This document shows positions 26,329-37,270 of a DNA stretch of 64,000 nucleotides, piece by piece. The first letter of the stretch is position 1, and each line of letters begins with the position of its first letter. The stretch lies in the NCBI GenBank assembly GCA_963692995.1, contig OY843611.1, forward strand, positions 992,001-1,056,000. Direction: 5' to 3'. The notes beneath the pieces were generated by a model. That model was not told the DNA's origin, ran no database searches, and was given only the letters and a program-made list of their open reading frames with translations. The stretch comes from Bin87 sp963692995. GTDB taxonomy: Bacteria > Chloroflexota > Dehalococcoidia > Lucifugimonadales > UBA3495. Both the position numbers and the translations under genes were made by a program.

Positions 26329-27669
26329 ATGGCCGAAACTATCCAGGAACAGTACATCCGCATGAACCCCCGCTCGCGGGAACTGCAACCCGGCTACCAG
26401 GCCCTTTTCCCCTCCGGCAGCCCCGGCCACGACGGCTACACCTCCGATCCGTTCCCGCTGGTCATCGCCCGGGGCAGCGGCCCGCGCAAGTGGGACATCG
26501 ACGGCAACGAGTATGTTGACTACGGCATGGGATCCGCATCACTGCTGCTGGGGCACGCGCATCCCGAGGTTGTCGCCGCGCTGTCGGCGGTGCTGGCGGA
26601 TGGCTCCCACTTTGGCGCGCCCACCGAGTCCATGCTGGAATGGGGTGAGCGGGTTTGCGCCCTCATGCCCTGCGCCGACAAGGTGCGCTTCGTCGGGTCC
26701 GGCGCCGAGGCCACTATGCTGGCCATGCGCGTCGCCCGCGCCTACACCGGCAAGGAAAAAATCATCCGCTGGGAATCCCACTACCACGGCTGGCACGACT
26801 ACGTAATGCCCGGCAACCTGCCTCCCTTCGACGTGCCAGCGTCCACCGGCATCCCCCAGGGAACCATTGACTCAATCATCGTGCTGCCCACGGATCTCAC
26901 CGCGCTGGAGAACGCCCTGAACAGCGACGACAACATCGCCGGCGTCATCACCGAGGCATCCGGCGCGTCCTACGGCACGGTGCCCCTGCCCGAGGGGTTC
27001 CTGGACGGCGTACGCCGTTTGACCCGCGAACACGGCGTCGTGATGATTCTGGACGAAGTTATCACCGGGTTCCGCTGGGCGCCCGGCGGCGCGCAGCAGC
27101 GCCTGGGCGTTGACCCCGACCTCTGCACCATGGCCAAGATCCTCACCGGCGGCCTGCCCGGCGGCGCCGTCGCCGGCCGCGATGAAGTCATGGCGGTGAT
27201 GCACCAGACCGGCGACAGCCACCACGACCGCTACCAGCGGGTGCTCCACGGCGGAACCTTCAACGCCAACCCCTATGCCGCCGCAGCCGGCAATGCGGCC
27301 CTGCGATTGGTCGCCACCGGCGAGTTGAACGACCAGGCCGACCTGATGGCCGAACGCTTGCGCGTGGGCTTGCGCGAAGTGGTGGAACGCCGAGAAGTCA
27401 ACGCCACTGTGTACGGCGAAGCGTCCACCTTCCACCTCTACTTCGGCGCCCGCAGCATTGACGGGCTGGACGCCTCCCGGCTGAAAGACCAGCCGGCCGC
27501 CATCCAGCGCAGCCTGCGCCAGGCCCTGCAAGTGCGCGGCGTTGACCTCATGTCCCGCACTAGCGGCGTCCTGTCCGGCACGCATACCGAAGCCGATATA
27601 GACTTTACCATTGAAGCCTTTGACGGCGCCATCGCGGCCATGATGGAAGAAGGGCTGGTGCAGCACTGA
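26329..27669 (+). CDS. Class III aminotransferase, glutamate-1-semialdehyde aminomutase-like
   Basis: 446-residue PLP enzyme from an ATG with AAGGAG upstream. Seen: DIDGNEYVDYGMGSASLLLGHAHP, the FVGSGAEATMLAMRVARAYTGKEKI block, WESHYHGWHDY, MILDEVITGFRW with the PLP-binding Asp, and TMAKILTGGLPGGAVAG with the Schiff-base Lys. This pattern is closest to HemL (glutamate-1-semialdehyde 2,1-aminomutase), but catabolic relatives share it and no haem genes are nearby, so I leave the symbol empty. Monocistronic; a hairpin terminator follows. Confidence 0.85.
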   Translation: MAETIQEQYIRMNPRSRELQPGYQALFPSGSPGHDGYTSDPFPLVIARGSGPRKWDIDGNEYVDYGMGSASLLLGHAHPEVVAALSAVLADGSHFGAPTESMLEWGERVCALMPCADKVRFVGSGAEATMLAMRVARAYTGKEKIIRWESHYHGWHDYVMPGNLPPFDVPASTGIPQGTIDSIIVLPTDLTALENALNSDDNIAGVITEASGASYGTVPLPEGFLDGVRRLTREHGVVMILDEVITGFRWAPGGAQQRLGVDPDLCTMAKILTGGLPGGAVAGRDEVMAVMHQTGDSHHDRYQRVLHGGTFNANPYAAAAGNAALRLVATGELNDQADLMAERLRVGLREVVERREVNATVYGEASTFHLYFGARSIDGLDASRLKDQPAAIQRSLRQALQVRGVDLMSRTSGVLSGTHTEADIDFTIEAFDGAIAAMMEEGLVQH

Positions 27670-27705
27670 CCGCCGGCTGCGCAGCCGGGCGCGGGAACCA
27701 CAACC

Positions 27706-27739
27706 GCAAAGCCCCCGCCACCGTCGGCGGGGGCTTTGC
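27706..27739. terminator. Bidirectional hairpin terminator
   Basis: GCAAAGCCCCCGCC and GGCGGGGGCTTTGC form a perfect 14-base stem with a 6-base loop between convergent genes. The A and T runs within the stem allow it to work in both directions, although the U-run is short. Confidence 0.8.
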
Positions 27740-27755
27740 TACTTGCGCTGGTCAA

Positions 27756-28520
27756 TCATAGTATTTCTACCGCATCGCCCACCCGCACGGCGCCGGGCCG
27801 TTCCACGATGCCGTACACGCCGAAGTAGGCGGCGAGCGCGTTGGGGCGGTAGCCCAGGATGGACTTGATGGCATCGGCATCGGTTTCGCCGGTTACGGGG
27901 TCTTGGTCGATGATGGCGCAGCGCGGGTCGGGAGCGAGGATGCGGATTACGGCGTCGCCGGCGGTGATTTGACGGTTCATCCATCCGTCCTCCTGGTGTG
28001 GCTCGCAGCCGTCCAGCAAGAGGGTGGGACGAAACCGGTCCGTAGCGAGGCATTCGTCGTCAGACATGCCCATCTCGGATGACAACCGCGCCACGGACGC
28101 GCGGGATAGTACCGATACGGGGAACTCATCAAACACCTGGCCAGGCAAGTCAGACATCATCAGGATGGCCGGCTGCCCGCAGAACTCGCCGATGGCCCGC
28201 ATCCAATCTCCCAGCAACGGACGCGCTCGAACCCGCCGCCCCCAGATGATCGTCCACACCGGGTTGTCCAGCTCGGGCTGACCCTCCAATACGGCGCCGT
28301 CCGGAAAGGCAATCCGCAACCGTTCCGCGTCGGCATCCCAGGACGCAACCAGCTGCGCCAGCTGGCCCACTTGCCGTCGGGTCAGCAGCCGGCCCTGGCC
28401 GTTCACCAGGTAAAACCGCCGGTCATCGCGAATGCCGCCCAGCTCCAGGTTGACCGCATCCGGCGACACCAAGGCCATGGACTTGACCGGGGCGATATTG
28501 ATTTCAGCAACGGTAATCAC
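27756..28520 (-). CDS. MOSC domain protein
   Basis: 254 residues from a GTG whose ribosome site (GGGAG) lies in the last codons of the upstream HpaB-like gene, so translation is probably linked. N-terminal beta-barrel domain (ITVAEINIAPVKSMAL...DRRFYLVNGQGRLLTRRQ) and C-terminal MOSC domain (DRFRPTLLLDG...DAVIRILAPDPRCAIIDQDP). The Cys in DPRC is the residue thought to carry sulfur in MOSC proteins. Members include mARC-type molybdenum reductases and sulfur carriers. Whether this one binds molybdenum is unknown; the xanthine-dehydrogenase-type protein elsewhere in the window shows that the cell uses molybdopterin. Confidence 0.85.
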   Translation of the reverse strand: MITVAEINIAPVKSMALVSPDAVNLELGGIRDDRRFYLVNGQGRLLTRRQVGQLAQLVASWDADAERLRIAFPDGAVLEGQPELDNPVWTIIWGRRVRARPLLGDWMRAIGEFCGQPAILMMSDLPGQVFDEFPVSVLSRASVARLSSEMGMSDDECLATDRFRPTLLLDGCEPHQEDGWMNRQITAGDAVIRILAPDPRCAIIDQDPVTGETDADAIKSILGYRPNALAAYFGVYGIVERPGAVRVGDAVEIL

Positions 28521-28525
28521 GTCGG

Positions 28526-29980
28526 TTACTCCCAGGTCAGAAATTCCTGCACCATGCTTCGGGCGGCGCTGCGGTCGTAAATCTGGTAGAGCAGCGCCGC
28601 GTTGCGGGCCGCGTCGCCGCCGAAGTAGCGTTCATAAAGCGTCTGCCGGCCGCCGAAGGCGCTGCACGATACGTCCCAGGCCAGCCGGAACAGGCGGATG
28701 CGTTCCGCAGCGGTGGCCGTGTCGGTGTCCAGGTAGCGGTGGATGTCCTCGGCCAGCGGGCCGTTGAGGTCAGCCTCGGCGGGCAGGGCCATCAAGCTGC
28801 TGGAACCCAGCAGATGCAGGATTTCCGCCATGCGCGGATACATGGTTATCATCTGCTTGCGGGCCACCAGCAAGGGCCGATAATCGGGGCAGCAGATGCC
28901 CCATTCGTCAACGGACGCTTGCGCCTCCGACGCCGCCAGCAGCGCTTTGGTAATTTCCAGATTCTCAATCAGCTCGGCGATTAGGCCCGGCGTCTGGGGC
29001 AGGTCTCCTGAACCCAGGGTATCCACCATCAGCGTCGCCAGGCCCAGCATAAACTCGCACTTGACCACGTTTTTGGTGACCACCTGGTGGCCGGTGTGGG
29101 CATTGCGGTTGGTGCGCTCGCCCCACTGGTTGCACCGGGCCACGTCGTTGTACAGGAACACCCGCTCCCAGGGCACCGGCACGTCGTCAAAAAAGACGAT
29201 GGCGTCCATCTCCTCAAAACGGCTGCCGGCGGGATGGTCAAAATGGGAGCGGCCCAGGTCAACGGTGTCGCGGCACTGGAACTTGAGCCCGTCGGAGTTG
29301 CAGGGTATGGCGAAGCCGAAAGCGTACTTTCCCGCATCGCCGGCCGGCACGCGGCGGGTGCGGGCGGGATAGACGGCGATTTCGTCGGACAGCGGCCCCA
29401 GGGTCGCCAGCACCCGGGCGCCGCGCACGACGATGCCGGCGTCGGTTTCCTTAACCACCGACAAAGCCACCTCGGTGCGGTCATCAAAAGGAGTCTGACC
29501 CACCGAACGGCTTCGTTGCAGGTTCACCAGCGTGTGCGTCATCACGATGTCGTTTTCGCGGATGTATTCGTAGTAGTTGCGAATGTTGTCGGCGAATTCC
29601 GGCCGGTTTTCTCCGCAGTAGTCCGCGGCGGCGGCCATGGACATTACGGCCACGTTGAGAAAATCGGGGGTGCGTCCCATCATCCCGCAGGACGCCAGCG
29701 CCCAGTTGGTCATCATCCGGCGTCGCCGTGTCAGGTCGTCGGCATTGCGGGGCATAATGAACGAGAGTCCCACCGGGTCGCCGGTGGTGGGCGATTCATA
29801 CACCATCTCGTCGCGCTTGGCCGGGTCGTGCTGGAGATCCAGCAGGCCGGCCACCGTCCGCAGGCCGCCGGAGAAGGCCGGGTGCGTGGTTACATCCTTA
29901 ATTCGCTGCCCGCCAATGTAAATCTCGGCGGCCCGCTCCCGCAGGCCGGCGATGTATTCGGCTCCCGTGCGCGCTGGCAT
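28526..29980 (-). CDS. 4-hydroxyphenylacetate 3-monooxygenase-type (HpaB) oxygenase
   Basis: 484 residues from the ATG at 29980, chosen for GGAGG 7 bases upstream; the frame is open to 30031. HpaB-family FADH2-dependent monooxygenases and related aromatic hydroxylases or dehydratases share the blocks seen: RTGAEYIAGLRERAAEIYIGG, the HPAF motif, SFIMPRNADDLTRRR, and the long C-terminal helical domain with ARKQMITMYPRMAEILHLLGSSSLMALP. It lacks an adjacent reductase (HpaC) to supply FADH2. 4-Hydroxybutyryl-CoA dehydratase is a distant relative; the [4Fe-4S] Cys pattern of that enzyme is not visible. Substrate probably aromatic. Confidence 0.85.
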   Translation of the reverse strand: MPARTGAEYIAGLRERAAEIYIGGQRIKDVTTHPAFSGGLRTVAGLLDLQHDPAKRDEMVYESPTTGDPVGLSFIMPRNADDLTRRRRMMTNWALASCGMMGRTPDFLNVAVMSMAAAADYCGENRPEFADNIRNYYEYIRENDIVMTHTLVNLQRSRSVGQTPFDDRTEVALSVVKETDAGIVVRGARVLATLGPLSDEIAVYPARTRRVPAGDAGKYAFGFAIPCNSDGLKFQCRDTVDLGRSHFDHPAGSRFEEMDAIVFFDDVPVPWERVFLYNDVARCNQWGERTNRNAHTGHQVVTKNVVKCEFMLGLATLMVDTLGSGDLPQTPGLIAELIENLEITKALLAASEAQASVDEWGICCPDYRPLLVARKQMITMYPRMAEILHLLGSSSLMALPAEADLNGPLAEDIHRYLDTDTATAAERIRLFRLAWDVSCSAFGGRQTLYERYFGGDAARNAALLYQIYDRSAARSMVQEFLTWE

Positions 29981-30025
29981 AAGGTTTCCTCCCTGGCCTT
30001 GCTTCTCGTCACTCGGACCCTGCTT

Positions 30026-30062
30026 CGTCATTCCGGCGACGGAGCCTTATCCCCGGCGTTCC
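30026..30062. repeat. Degenerate REP-like element
   Basis: Starts CGTCATTCCGGCGACGG like the intact elements but its far arm (CCGGCGTTCCGGTCA) is decayed. It sits in the divergent gap between the HpaB-like and hydrolase genes. Confidence 0.5.
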
Positions 30063-30116
30063 GGTCATAATCCCGGTTCCTCCGGTTGGTATCGCGCGAC
30101 GGGCGCGGGAGGTGGA

Positions 30117-30145
30117 TTGCCGCCGCGGCAAGGGTATGCTATACC
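30117..30145 (+). promoter_or_regulatory. Promoter for the alpha/beta hydrolase
   Basis: TTGCCG (30117-30122), 17-base spacer ending TGC, then TATACC (30140-30145); 29 bases before the ATG at 30175. Confidence 0.6.
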
Positions 30146-30174
30146 GGCGAAAACCGCAATCCGGGAGGCTGGCG

Positions 30175-30987
30175 ATGCCCACCATTCAGCGCGATGACGC
30201 TCAACTGCATTACTATCTGGACGATTTCACCGACCCTTGGCGCGCCGCGCCCGACACTGTTGTGCTCCAGCACGGCTTCTCCCGCAACGGACAGTTCTGG
30301 TACAACTGGCCGCCGCTGCTCAGCCGGGAGTACCGCGTCATCCGCCCGGATCTGCGCGGCATGGGCCGGTCAACCATTGACCCGGCCCGCTACCAACCCA
30401 CGCTGGATACGCTGCTGGCCGACTTGCTGGCGATCCTGGACGATGCCGGCGCGCAGCAGGTGGTGTACGTGGGCGAGTCCTTTGGCGGCATCATGGGAAT
30501 GCAGTTCGCCCATGACTACCCGGAGCGATGTCGCGCGCTGGCGCTGTGCAACTCGCCGTGCCGACTGACCCGACGGGAGAACGCGACGCCCGGCGGCAGC
30601 TGGCTGGCCACCATGGAGCAGGGAGGCATCGGCGCGTGGAGCGCGGCCACCATCAACTTCCGCCTTGATCTGCGCCACGCCGCCGAGGGTCTGAAGGACT
30701 GGTACATCGCCGAGATGGACCGGACGCCAGCCGCAATCGGCCAGGCGTTGCATAGCTACCTGGACAGCCTGGATTTCGGCCCCCGCCTGAAGGATATTTC
30801 GGTGCCTACGCTGCTGCTCACCGGAGACGAATCGATGACCACCAGCATAGAGCAGCAGGAGTTCATGGCTTCAGAGATACCGAACAGCCGCCTCGATATA
30901 TGGCCGGGTTTGGGACACGGGGTGAATGTCATCTATCCCGAATGGTGCGTAGAACGGATGCGGCTTTTCCTGGGAGAGCGGGGATGA
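30175..30987 (+). CDS. Alpha/beta hydrolase
   Basis: 270 residues from the ATG at 30175 (GGGAGG upstream). Seen: LQHGFSRNGQFW (oxyanion-hole HG), RPDLRGMGRS, the nucleophile elbow GESFGG (Ser), LLLTGDES (acid) and WPGLGHGVN (His), a complete triad for the fold. The layout is close to 3-oxoadipate enol-lactonase and related C-C hydrolases, but I cannot assign the substrate. Divergent from the HpaB-like hydroxylase, which hints at an aromatic-degradation context. Confidence 0.85.
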   Translation: MPTIQRDDAQLHYYLDDFTDPWRAAPDTVVLQHGFSRNGQFWYNWPPLLSREYRVIRPDLRGMGRSTIDPARYQPTLDTLLADLLAILDDAGAQQVVYVGESFGGIMGMQFAHDYPERCRALALCNSPCRLTRRENATPGGSWLATMEQGGIGAWSAATINFRLDLRHAAEGLKDWYIAEMDRTPAAIGQALHSYLDSLDFGPRLKDISVPTLLLTGDESMTTSIEQQEFMASEIPNSRLDIWPGLGHGVNVIYPEWCVERMRLFLGERG

Positions 30988-31001
30988 CCGGCGATTAGAC
31001 C

Positions 31002-32033
31002 TTACCCTTGTTGCGGCGACTGGGTACAGTGCCGGCGGGCCTGGCGCAGGTTGCGCTGGGTGAGTTCATCGGCGGGATTCAGCTGACTGGCTTGCTCCAG
31101 GTCGCGCAACGCCAGACGATACTCACCCAGGCAGAGCCGGGCGTAGCCGCGGCAGTTGTAGGCGTCGGCGTACTCCGGGGCCAGGGAGATGGCGCGGGTG
31201 AAGTCGGCGACGGCCCGGCTGTGTTCGCCCATCAGACCCCAGGTCAGACCATGATGATACAAGGCGTCGGCGTGGTCGGGATTGATGCTGGCGGCCTGCT
31301 CAAATTCCGCCATGGCCTGTTCATACTTCTCCTGGCGGCGATAGGCGACGCCGCGACTGATATGATCGTCAGCAGCGCGGGCAATCGGCTCGGCGTCAAC
31401 CGGAGAGGCGGGTTCGCCGGCGGCGGATGGCGGCGGACCCGGTTCCGGTTCGGACGCCGGCGCCGGCTGCGGCGGCGGCGCCGGTTCGGACGCCAGTGCC
31501 GGCTGCGGCGGCGGCGCCGTTTCGGACGCCAGTGCCGGCTGTGTCGGCGGTTCCGGTTCGGAGGCCGCAGCCGGTTCAGGCCGGACATCGGCCGGCGCCT
31601 TTGGCGTGGGCACGCCGTAACGCCGGAGGCGCAGCCGGTGCTTTGCCCGATGCACCCGGTTGGCTTCGTTGATAGCGCCAACAGCGGCCAGCAAGCGGCC
31701 CACCGAGTCTAGGGCGCGGTCCAGATCATCGTCGTCAAAAGCCTTCTGGTGCGCCCAGCGGTTGCGGATTTCGCGGATTTCGGATACCAAGCTCCGCTCG
31801 ACGGGGCCAAGGTAATCGCGGAAAATCTCATTCCAGGCCGCCGTCATCACGCGCAGCGTCGCGGCAACGTCGCCGGCGATTTCGTCCAGCGCATCAGCGT
31901 TGGCCGGGTCAAACCGACCGTCGGCCATTGCGTCTTCCACCTTGCTGACAACGTAGGGGCCTAATCCGTCGGCCAGCAGGTTCAGGGCGTTCCCCACCAA
32001 GCTGTGATTGTTAAGGGACGCGGCAGTAGTCAT
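31002..32033 (-). CDS. Swt1-type HEPN domain protein with TPR repeats
   Basis: 343 residues from the ATG at 32033 (GTGGA upstream; a start four codons earlier is also open). Residues 10-125 match the Swt1-like HEPN fold: NALNLLADGLGPYVV, an AWNEIFRDYLG block and SLVSEIREIRNRWAH, where R90-x4-H95 fits the HEPN RX4-6H site. A linker of about 80 residues follows, of repeated Pro/Glu/Ala units (ALASETAPPPQP type). Residues 230-340 are about three TPR repeats (ISRGVAYRRQEKYEQAMAEFEQAASINPDHADAL). The HEPN part could be a ribonuclease or a binding domain; the TPRs would bind a partner. Confidence 0.75.
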   Translation of the reverse strand: MTTAASLNNHSLVGNALNLLADGLGPYVVSKVEDAMADGRFDPANADALDEIAGDVAATLRVMTAAWNEIFRDYLGPVERSLVSEIREIRNRWAHQKAFDDDDLDRALDSVGRLLAAVGAINEANRVHRAKHRLRLRRYGVPTPKAPADVRPEPAAASEPEPPTQPALASETAPPPQPALASEPAPPPQPAPASEPEPGPPPSAAGEPASPVDAEPIARAADDHISRGVAYRRQEKYEQAMAEFEQAASINPDHADALYHHGLTWGLMGEHSRAVADFTRAISLAPEYADAYNCRGYARLCLGEYRLALRDLEQASQLNPADELTQRNLRQARRHCTQSPQQG

Positions 32034-32185
32034 AGAAATTTCCACGGGGATGGCGCCGGCTTGCCCCTGGGAAGGTTGGCTGTGGCGCGAGTGTCAGATC
32101 AACGTCGGCACCATAGCACAACGCGGCCCGCCGCCACTGCGGACAGGCCGCGCAATTTTAGCGATTTGAGAACAACCGGACGATT

Positions 32186-34138
<1,953 letters not shown>

Positions 34139-34292
34139 GGCAACGAACCTCCGGAGCAGTGAATCCTATAGCATAAAGGTTGGTTGGGCAGATATTAGCA
34201 CATTGCCTCGCCCGGCGGGTTGGGTGGGTGTCGGTTTAACGCAAAGGCGCCGAGACGCAAAGCGGAGCAGCAACGCGCCGCCGGCTCCCGAA

Positions 34293-34301
34293 TGTTAGAA
34301 T
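34293..34301 (+). promoter_or_regulatory. Extended -10 promoter element before Uma2 gene 2
   Basis: TGT-TAGAAT about 55 bases before the start codon, with no clear -35 box; comparable to the element before the first Uma2 gene. Confidence 0.45.
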
Positions 34302-34356
34302 CCCCTGACCTGCTATCCCCTGACGCCGCGCGCGAAAAACGCGGAGGTATTTCTTG

Positions 34357-35040
34357 ATGACCACAACAATGTTGAACATGATCGGAATGCCGTCGGCGCG
34401 TCCCTTCAGCCCGCAAGAATGCGCCGCCCTGGCCCAGGCCGGCATCATCGACGCCAGCGAGCAAGCCGACGTGCTGGCCGGCCGCCGCCGCTTCACCGTG
34501 GACGAGTACCTGGCCATGGCAGTGGCCGGCATTCTTCACGACGACGACCGAGTTGAGCTTATAAACGGAGAGGTAATCATCATGCCGCCGATTGGTGACC
34601 CTCACGAGACCGGCACTGACTGGCTCACCAGGCTGCTAGTGCCGCCGTTGATCAATCGCGCGATGGTACGTGTGCAAGGGACAATACGCCTGAACGACCG
34701 TAGCGCCCCACAACCGGATATCGCCGTGTTGCGGGAGCGTCCCTTGAGCGAAGTGAGGCCGTACTTCCCGCAGGACGTGTACTTGGTCATTGAAGTTGCC
34801 GACAGTTCCCTGGCCTTTGACCAGGGCGCCAAGCTGGCCCGGTATGCGGCGGCCGGCATCCCGGAGGTTTGGGTCGCCAACCTGCGGGCGCGGGAGGTAA
34901 CCGCGTACTCCGATCCTGATGGATCGGAGTACGCCAGCGTCCATACTTATGGGGCTGGCGACAGCATCAGCCCGCGAGCCTTCCCCGACGTGGTACTGGC
35001 GGTGGCCGACTTCATGCCGCCGGCCGACACGGGTGAGTAG
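34357..35040 (+). CDS. Uma2 family putative endonuclease
   Basis: 227 residues from the ATG at 34357 with GGAGG 9 bases upstream (a TTG directly before is also possible). The PD-(D/E)XK-like core is clear: RVELINGEVIIMPPIGDPH, APQPDIAVLRERP (Asp) and VYLVIEVADSSLAFDQGAKLARYAAAGIPEVWVAN (Glu and Lys). An extra 45 residues precede the core; the block RFTVDEYLAMAVAGIL is typical of the family. It has little similarity to the other Uma2 gene outside the core and lacks the coiled-coil tail. Confidence 0.85.
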   Translation: MTTTMLNMIGMPSARPFSPQECAALAQAGIIDASEQADVLAGRRRFTVDEYLAMAVAGILHDDDRVELINGEVIIMPPIGDPHETGTDWLTRLLVPPLINRAMVRVQGTIRLNDRSAPQPDIAVLRERPLSEVRPYFPQDVYLVIEVADSSLAFDQGAKLARYAAAGIPEVWVANLRAREVTAYSDPDGSEYASVHTYGAGDSISPRAFPDVVLAVADFMPPADTGE

Positions 35041-35207
35041 AGAGCTGCTCTAACTAAACCTATGGGAGGCGGTCAGGGCATAGTCCGGTATTCCGCCTCC
35101 GCCACTTTCCGGGCGCCGTCGCACATGTACTCCATCGGAAACGCCTTAGCTTTCTGATGATAAGCGGAAGCACTCCGACGGCCGCAGGGCCGCGCACGAC
35201 GAATCAT

Positions 35208-37226
35208 TCAGCAGAACGGCAAACCCAAGTTGGCAAGGTCATTGGCCGCTACGTCGTTCCATCCAATAGGTACACACCCTGAAAATTGATTGGCGCCGGC
35301 CAGCCGCAAGTATCTCAGCGCGGCAAGATTGCTCAATGAGGCAGGTATAGTTCCGGTCAGCCGGTTGTCATCGAGTTCCAACCGGGTCAAGTTGTCAAGG
35401 CGGCCTAACTCCGTCGGTATCTGCCCGTTCAACCGGTTGTCGGAGAGCAACAGCTCCCGCAGGCTGGCGAGATTGCTCAGTCCTGGCGGCAGCTCGCCCG
35501 ACAGACCGTTTTCAGCAAGGTCTAGTTCAATGACGCGGCCATCGGCATCGGTGGCTACGCCGTACCACGCTCCGATATGGACGTCACTGAGCCAGTTTGC
35601 GCTGTCGGTCCAACCAGCGCCGCCGGTGGCGTGGTACAACGCAACAAGTTCGGCCCGGTCCGCCTCGTGGGTCTCGGTTCTTCCGTAGTACCAGTGGCCG
35701 ATCAACTCGTCCACCTTTGCTGCCACGTCATCCGACGCTCCAGCCTTGAAGGCTGCTGCCACGTGGCAGATGCCCAGGTAGGCGCTTGCACAATAGTCGG
35801 TGGGGTCATCGCGCAATTGTTTCAAGTAGAGGCTGCGGAACGCCTGTCGGAAAGTTGCTTCGCCCAGCGCGTGATAGAGGTCAAGGAACAACCGCTGCCC
35901 CAGCCGGTAGGAGCAACTGTATTCATAGATGCCGCTTTCGGCATCGGCAATCTCGCTGATAGTGTTGAACCATATGCATTGTTTCCGGTTGTGTGCCAGC
36001 GGTCGGCCAACGCGCGCATTCTCGGAGAGAATTACGAGCATATCCGCCCCGCCTTCGCTAATCCATGGTGCAGAGTTCCGCCAATAGTAATGGGCAGCTT
36101 CGTGCGCGGCGTGTCTCGGCGCGCGCCAATACTCACCGACGGCGGGGTCGCGCTCCGGATTCGACTCTATGTGCGTACCTACGTGGCGTCCGCTGGAAAC
36201 ATAGTCGACAAAGTACCATGCTACGTAGTTGGTGGGCAGGGGCTTGCCCATGAAACCTTCGTGGTGGCGCACGGCGTGCTCCAAGTAACCCATGTTGGGG
36301 CTGGGGCTGGTTTGTTCACGGAAGCGGATGATGGCCAGCAGCACCTCGCCGGAGTGGGGGAGGTTGATGGTACGTTCCTCTTTGAAAACACTTGTTCCGT
36401 CCAGCAGGACAGGCACCAACTCGGACTTGTACTTGTTGGTACTGCTCAGCAAAGCAACTATTTTTGCCTCTTCGTCCGTGATGCCGTCGCTGAGCGTAGG
36501 GTGGGTCATGAGTTCCAGAAATTCTGCCGACCCTGCGTCCTCAAAACTTTCCAGCGAGCGCACCGCCATTGCGTCCGGGCTTTCAACAGTATCCAGGAAG
36601 GGCATATCCAGAATCTCGATGGCCTTTTGGACGACTTGCGGTTGCAAGGATTCGTCCTCGGCCCGGATGGTGGAGTAAAGGCGATCGATCACGACGGCCT
36701 CATCTCTGGTCATGCTGTCCCGTATCCACGATTTTTGCGTCATGGCGGCGAATACATCCGGATACCAGATGGCGCATGCAATCAGCGTCTCGGCAGATTC
36801 CCCCTCGGTATCGTTAACTCCGTCTGCTACCCAGGGCAGCGAGCTGATTTCGTTGGCCCGCGCCGGTTTGTTCCGTTCCAGCCAGACGCCGTTTTTCAGG
36901 TGAGCGATTGGGCTCGGTGGCGTCGGCGTGCGGGTTGGCGTGGGCCGAGGTCGGGGCGTGAATGTCGGGGCCGGCGTGTTCGTGGGCGGCAAAGGGGTAT
37001 CGGTGGGAGACGGTGTGATGGCAGATGCCGTTGCGGGCAGCGCGGCGGTCGCCGTGGGCGACGAGGTTGGCGTATCGGTTGACGACGCCGTGGCTGTAGG
37101 CGATGAGACGACCGGCAGCGCCGCCGCAACCGTCAGAAACGGCACCGGCGCCGTGCAAGCTGCCCCGGTCAAAGCCAGCGTAAAAGCAATCACGGCGAAG
37201 AAGTTTCGGGCAGTTATGACAGTCAT
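35208..37226 (-). CDS. Lipoprotein metalloprotease with P/T-rich stalk and leucine-rich repeats
   Basis: 672 residues from the ATG at 37226 (a TTG two codons earlier is also possible). A lipoprotein signal (LALTGAAC) leads into a ~90-residue Pro/Thr/Ser stalk. The middle holds HEAAH (residues 375-379) followed 18 residues on by SEGGAD, a gluzincin zinc site like that of the protease at 3.7-5.2 kb. The C-terminal 140 residues are extracellular leucine-rich repeats: ALYHATGGAGWTDSANW cap, then LDLAENGLSGELPPGLSNL units of about 24 residues. Such LRRs bind protein or glycan targets. The protease-plus-LRR fusion suggests a surface enzyme that recognises its substrate. Confidence 0.8.
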   Translation of the reverse strand: MTVITARNFFAVIAFTLALTGAACTAPVPFLTVAAALPVVSSPTATASSTDTPTSSPTATAALPATASAITPSPTDTPLPPTNTPAPTFTPRPRPTPTRTPTPPSPIAHLKNGVWLERNKPARANEISSLPWVADGVNDTEGESAETLIACAIWYPDVFAAMTQKSWIRDSMTRDEAVVIDRLYSTIRAEDESLQPQVVQKAIEILDMPFLDTVESPDAMAVRSLESFEDAGSAEFLELMTHPTLSDGITDEEAKIVALLSSTNKYKSELVPVLLDGTSVFKEERTINLPHSGEVLLAIIRFREQTSPSPNMGYLEHAVRHHEGFMGKPLPTNYVAWYFVDYVSSGRHVGTHIESNPERDPAVGEYWRAPRHAAHEAAHYYWRNSAPWISEGGADMLVILSENARVGRPLAHNRKQCIWFNTISEIADAESGIYEYSCSYRLGQRLFLDLYHALGEATFRQAFRSLYLKQLRDDPTDYCASAYLGICHVAAAFKAGASDDVAAKVDELIGHWYYGRTETHEADRAELVALYHATGGAGWTDSANWLSDVHIGAWYGVATDADGRVIELDLAENGLSGELPPGLSNLASLRELLLSDNRLNGQIPTELGRLDNLTRLELDDNRLTGTIPASLSNLAALRYLRLAGANQFSGCVPIGWNDVAANDLANLGLPFC

Positions 37227-37270
37227 CTCCAAGCCCGGCGGAGACGGATTATAGCGTACAATCCACAGCC

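Noticed and set aside
35577..37082. Long open frame (501 codons) on the plus strand
   Set aside because: Antisense to the LRR metalloprotease; no domain, no ribosome site.
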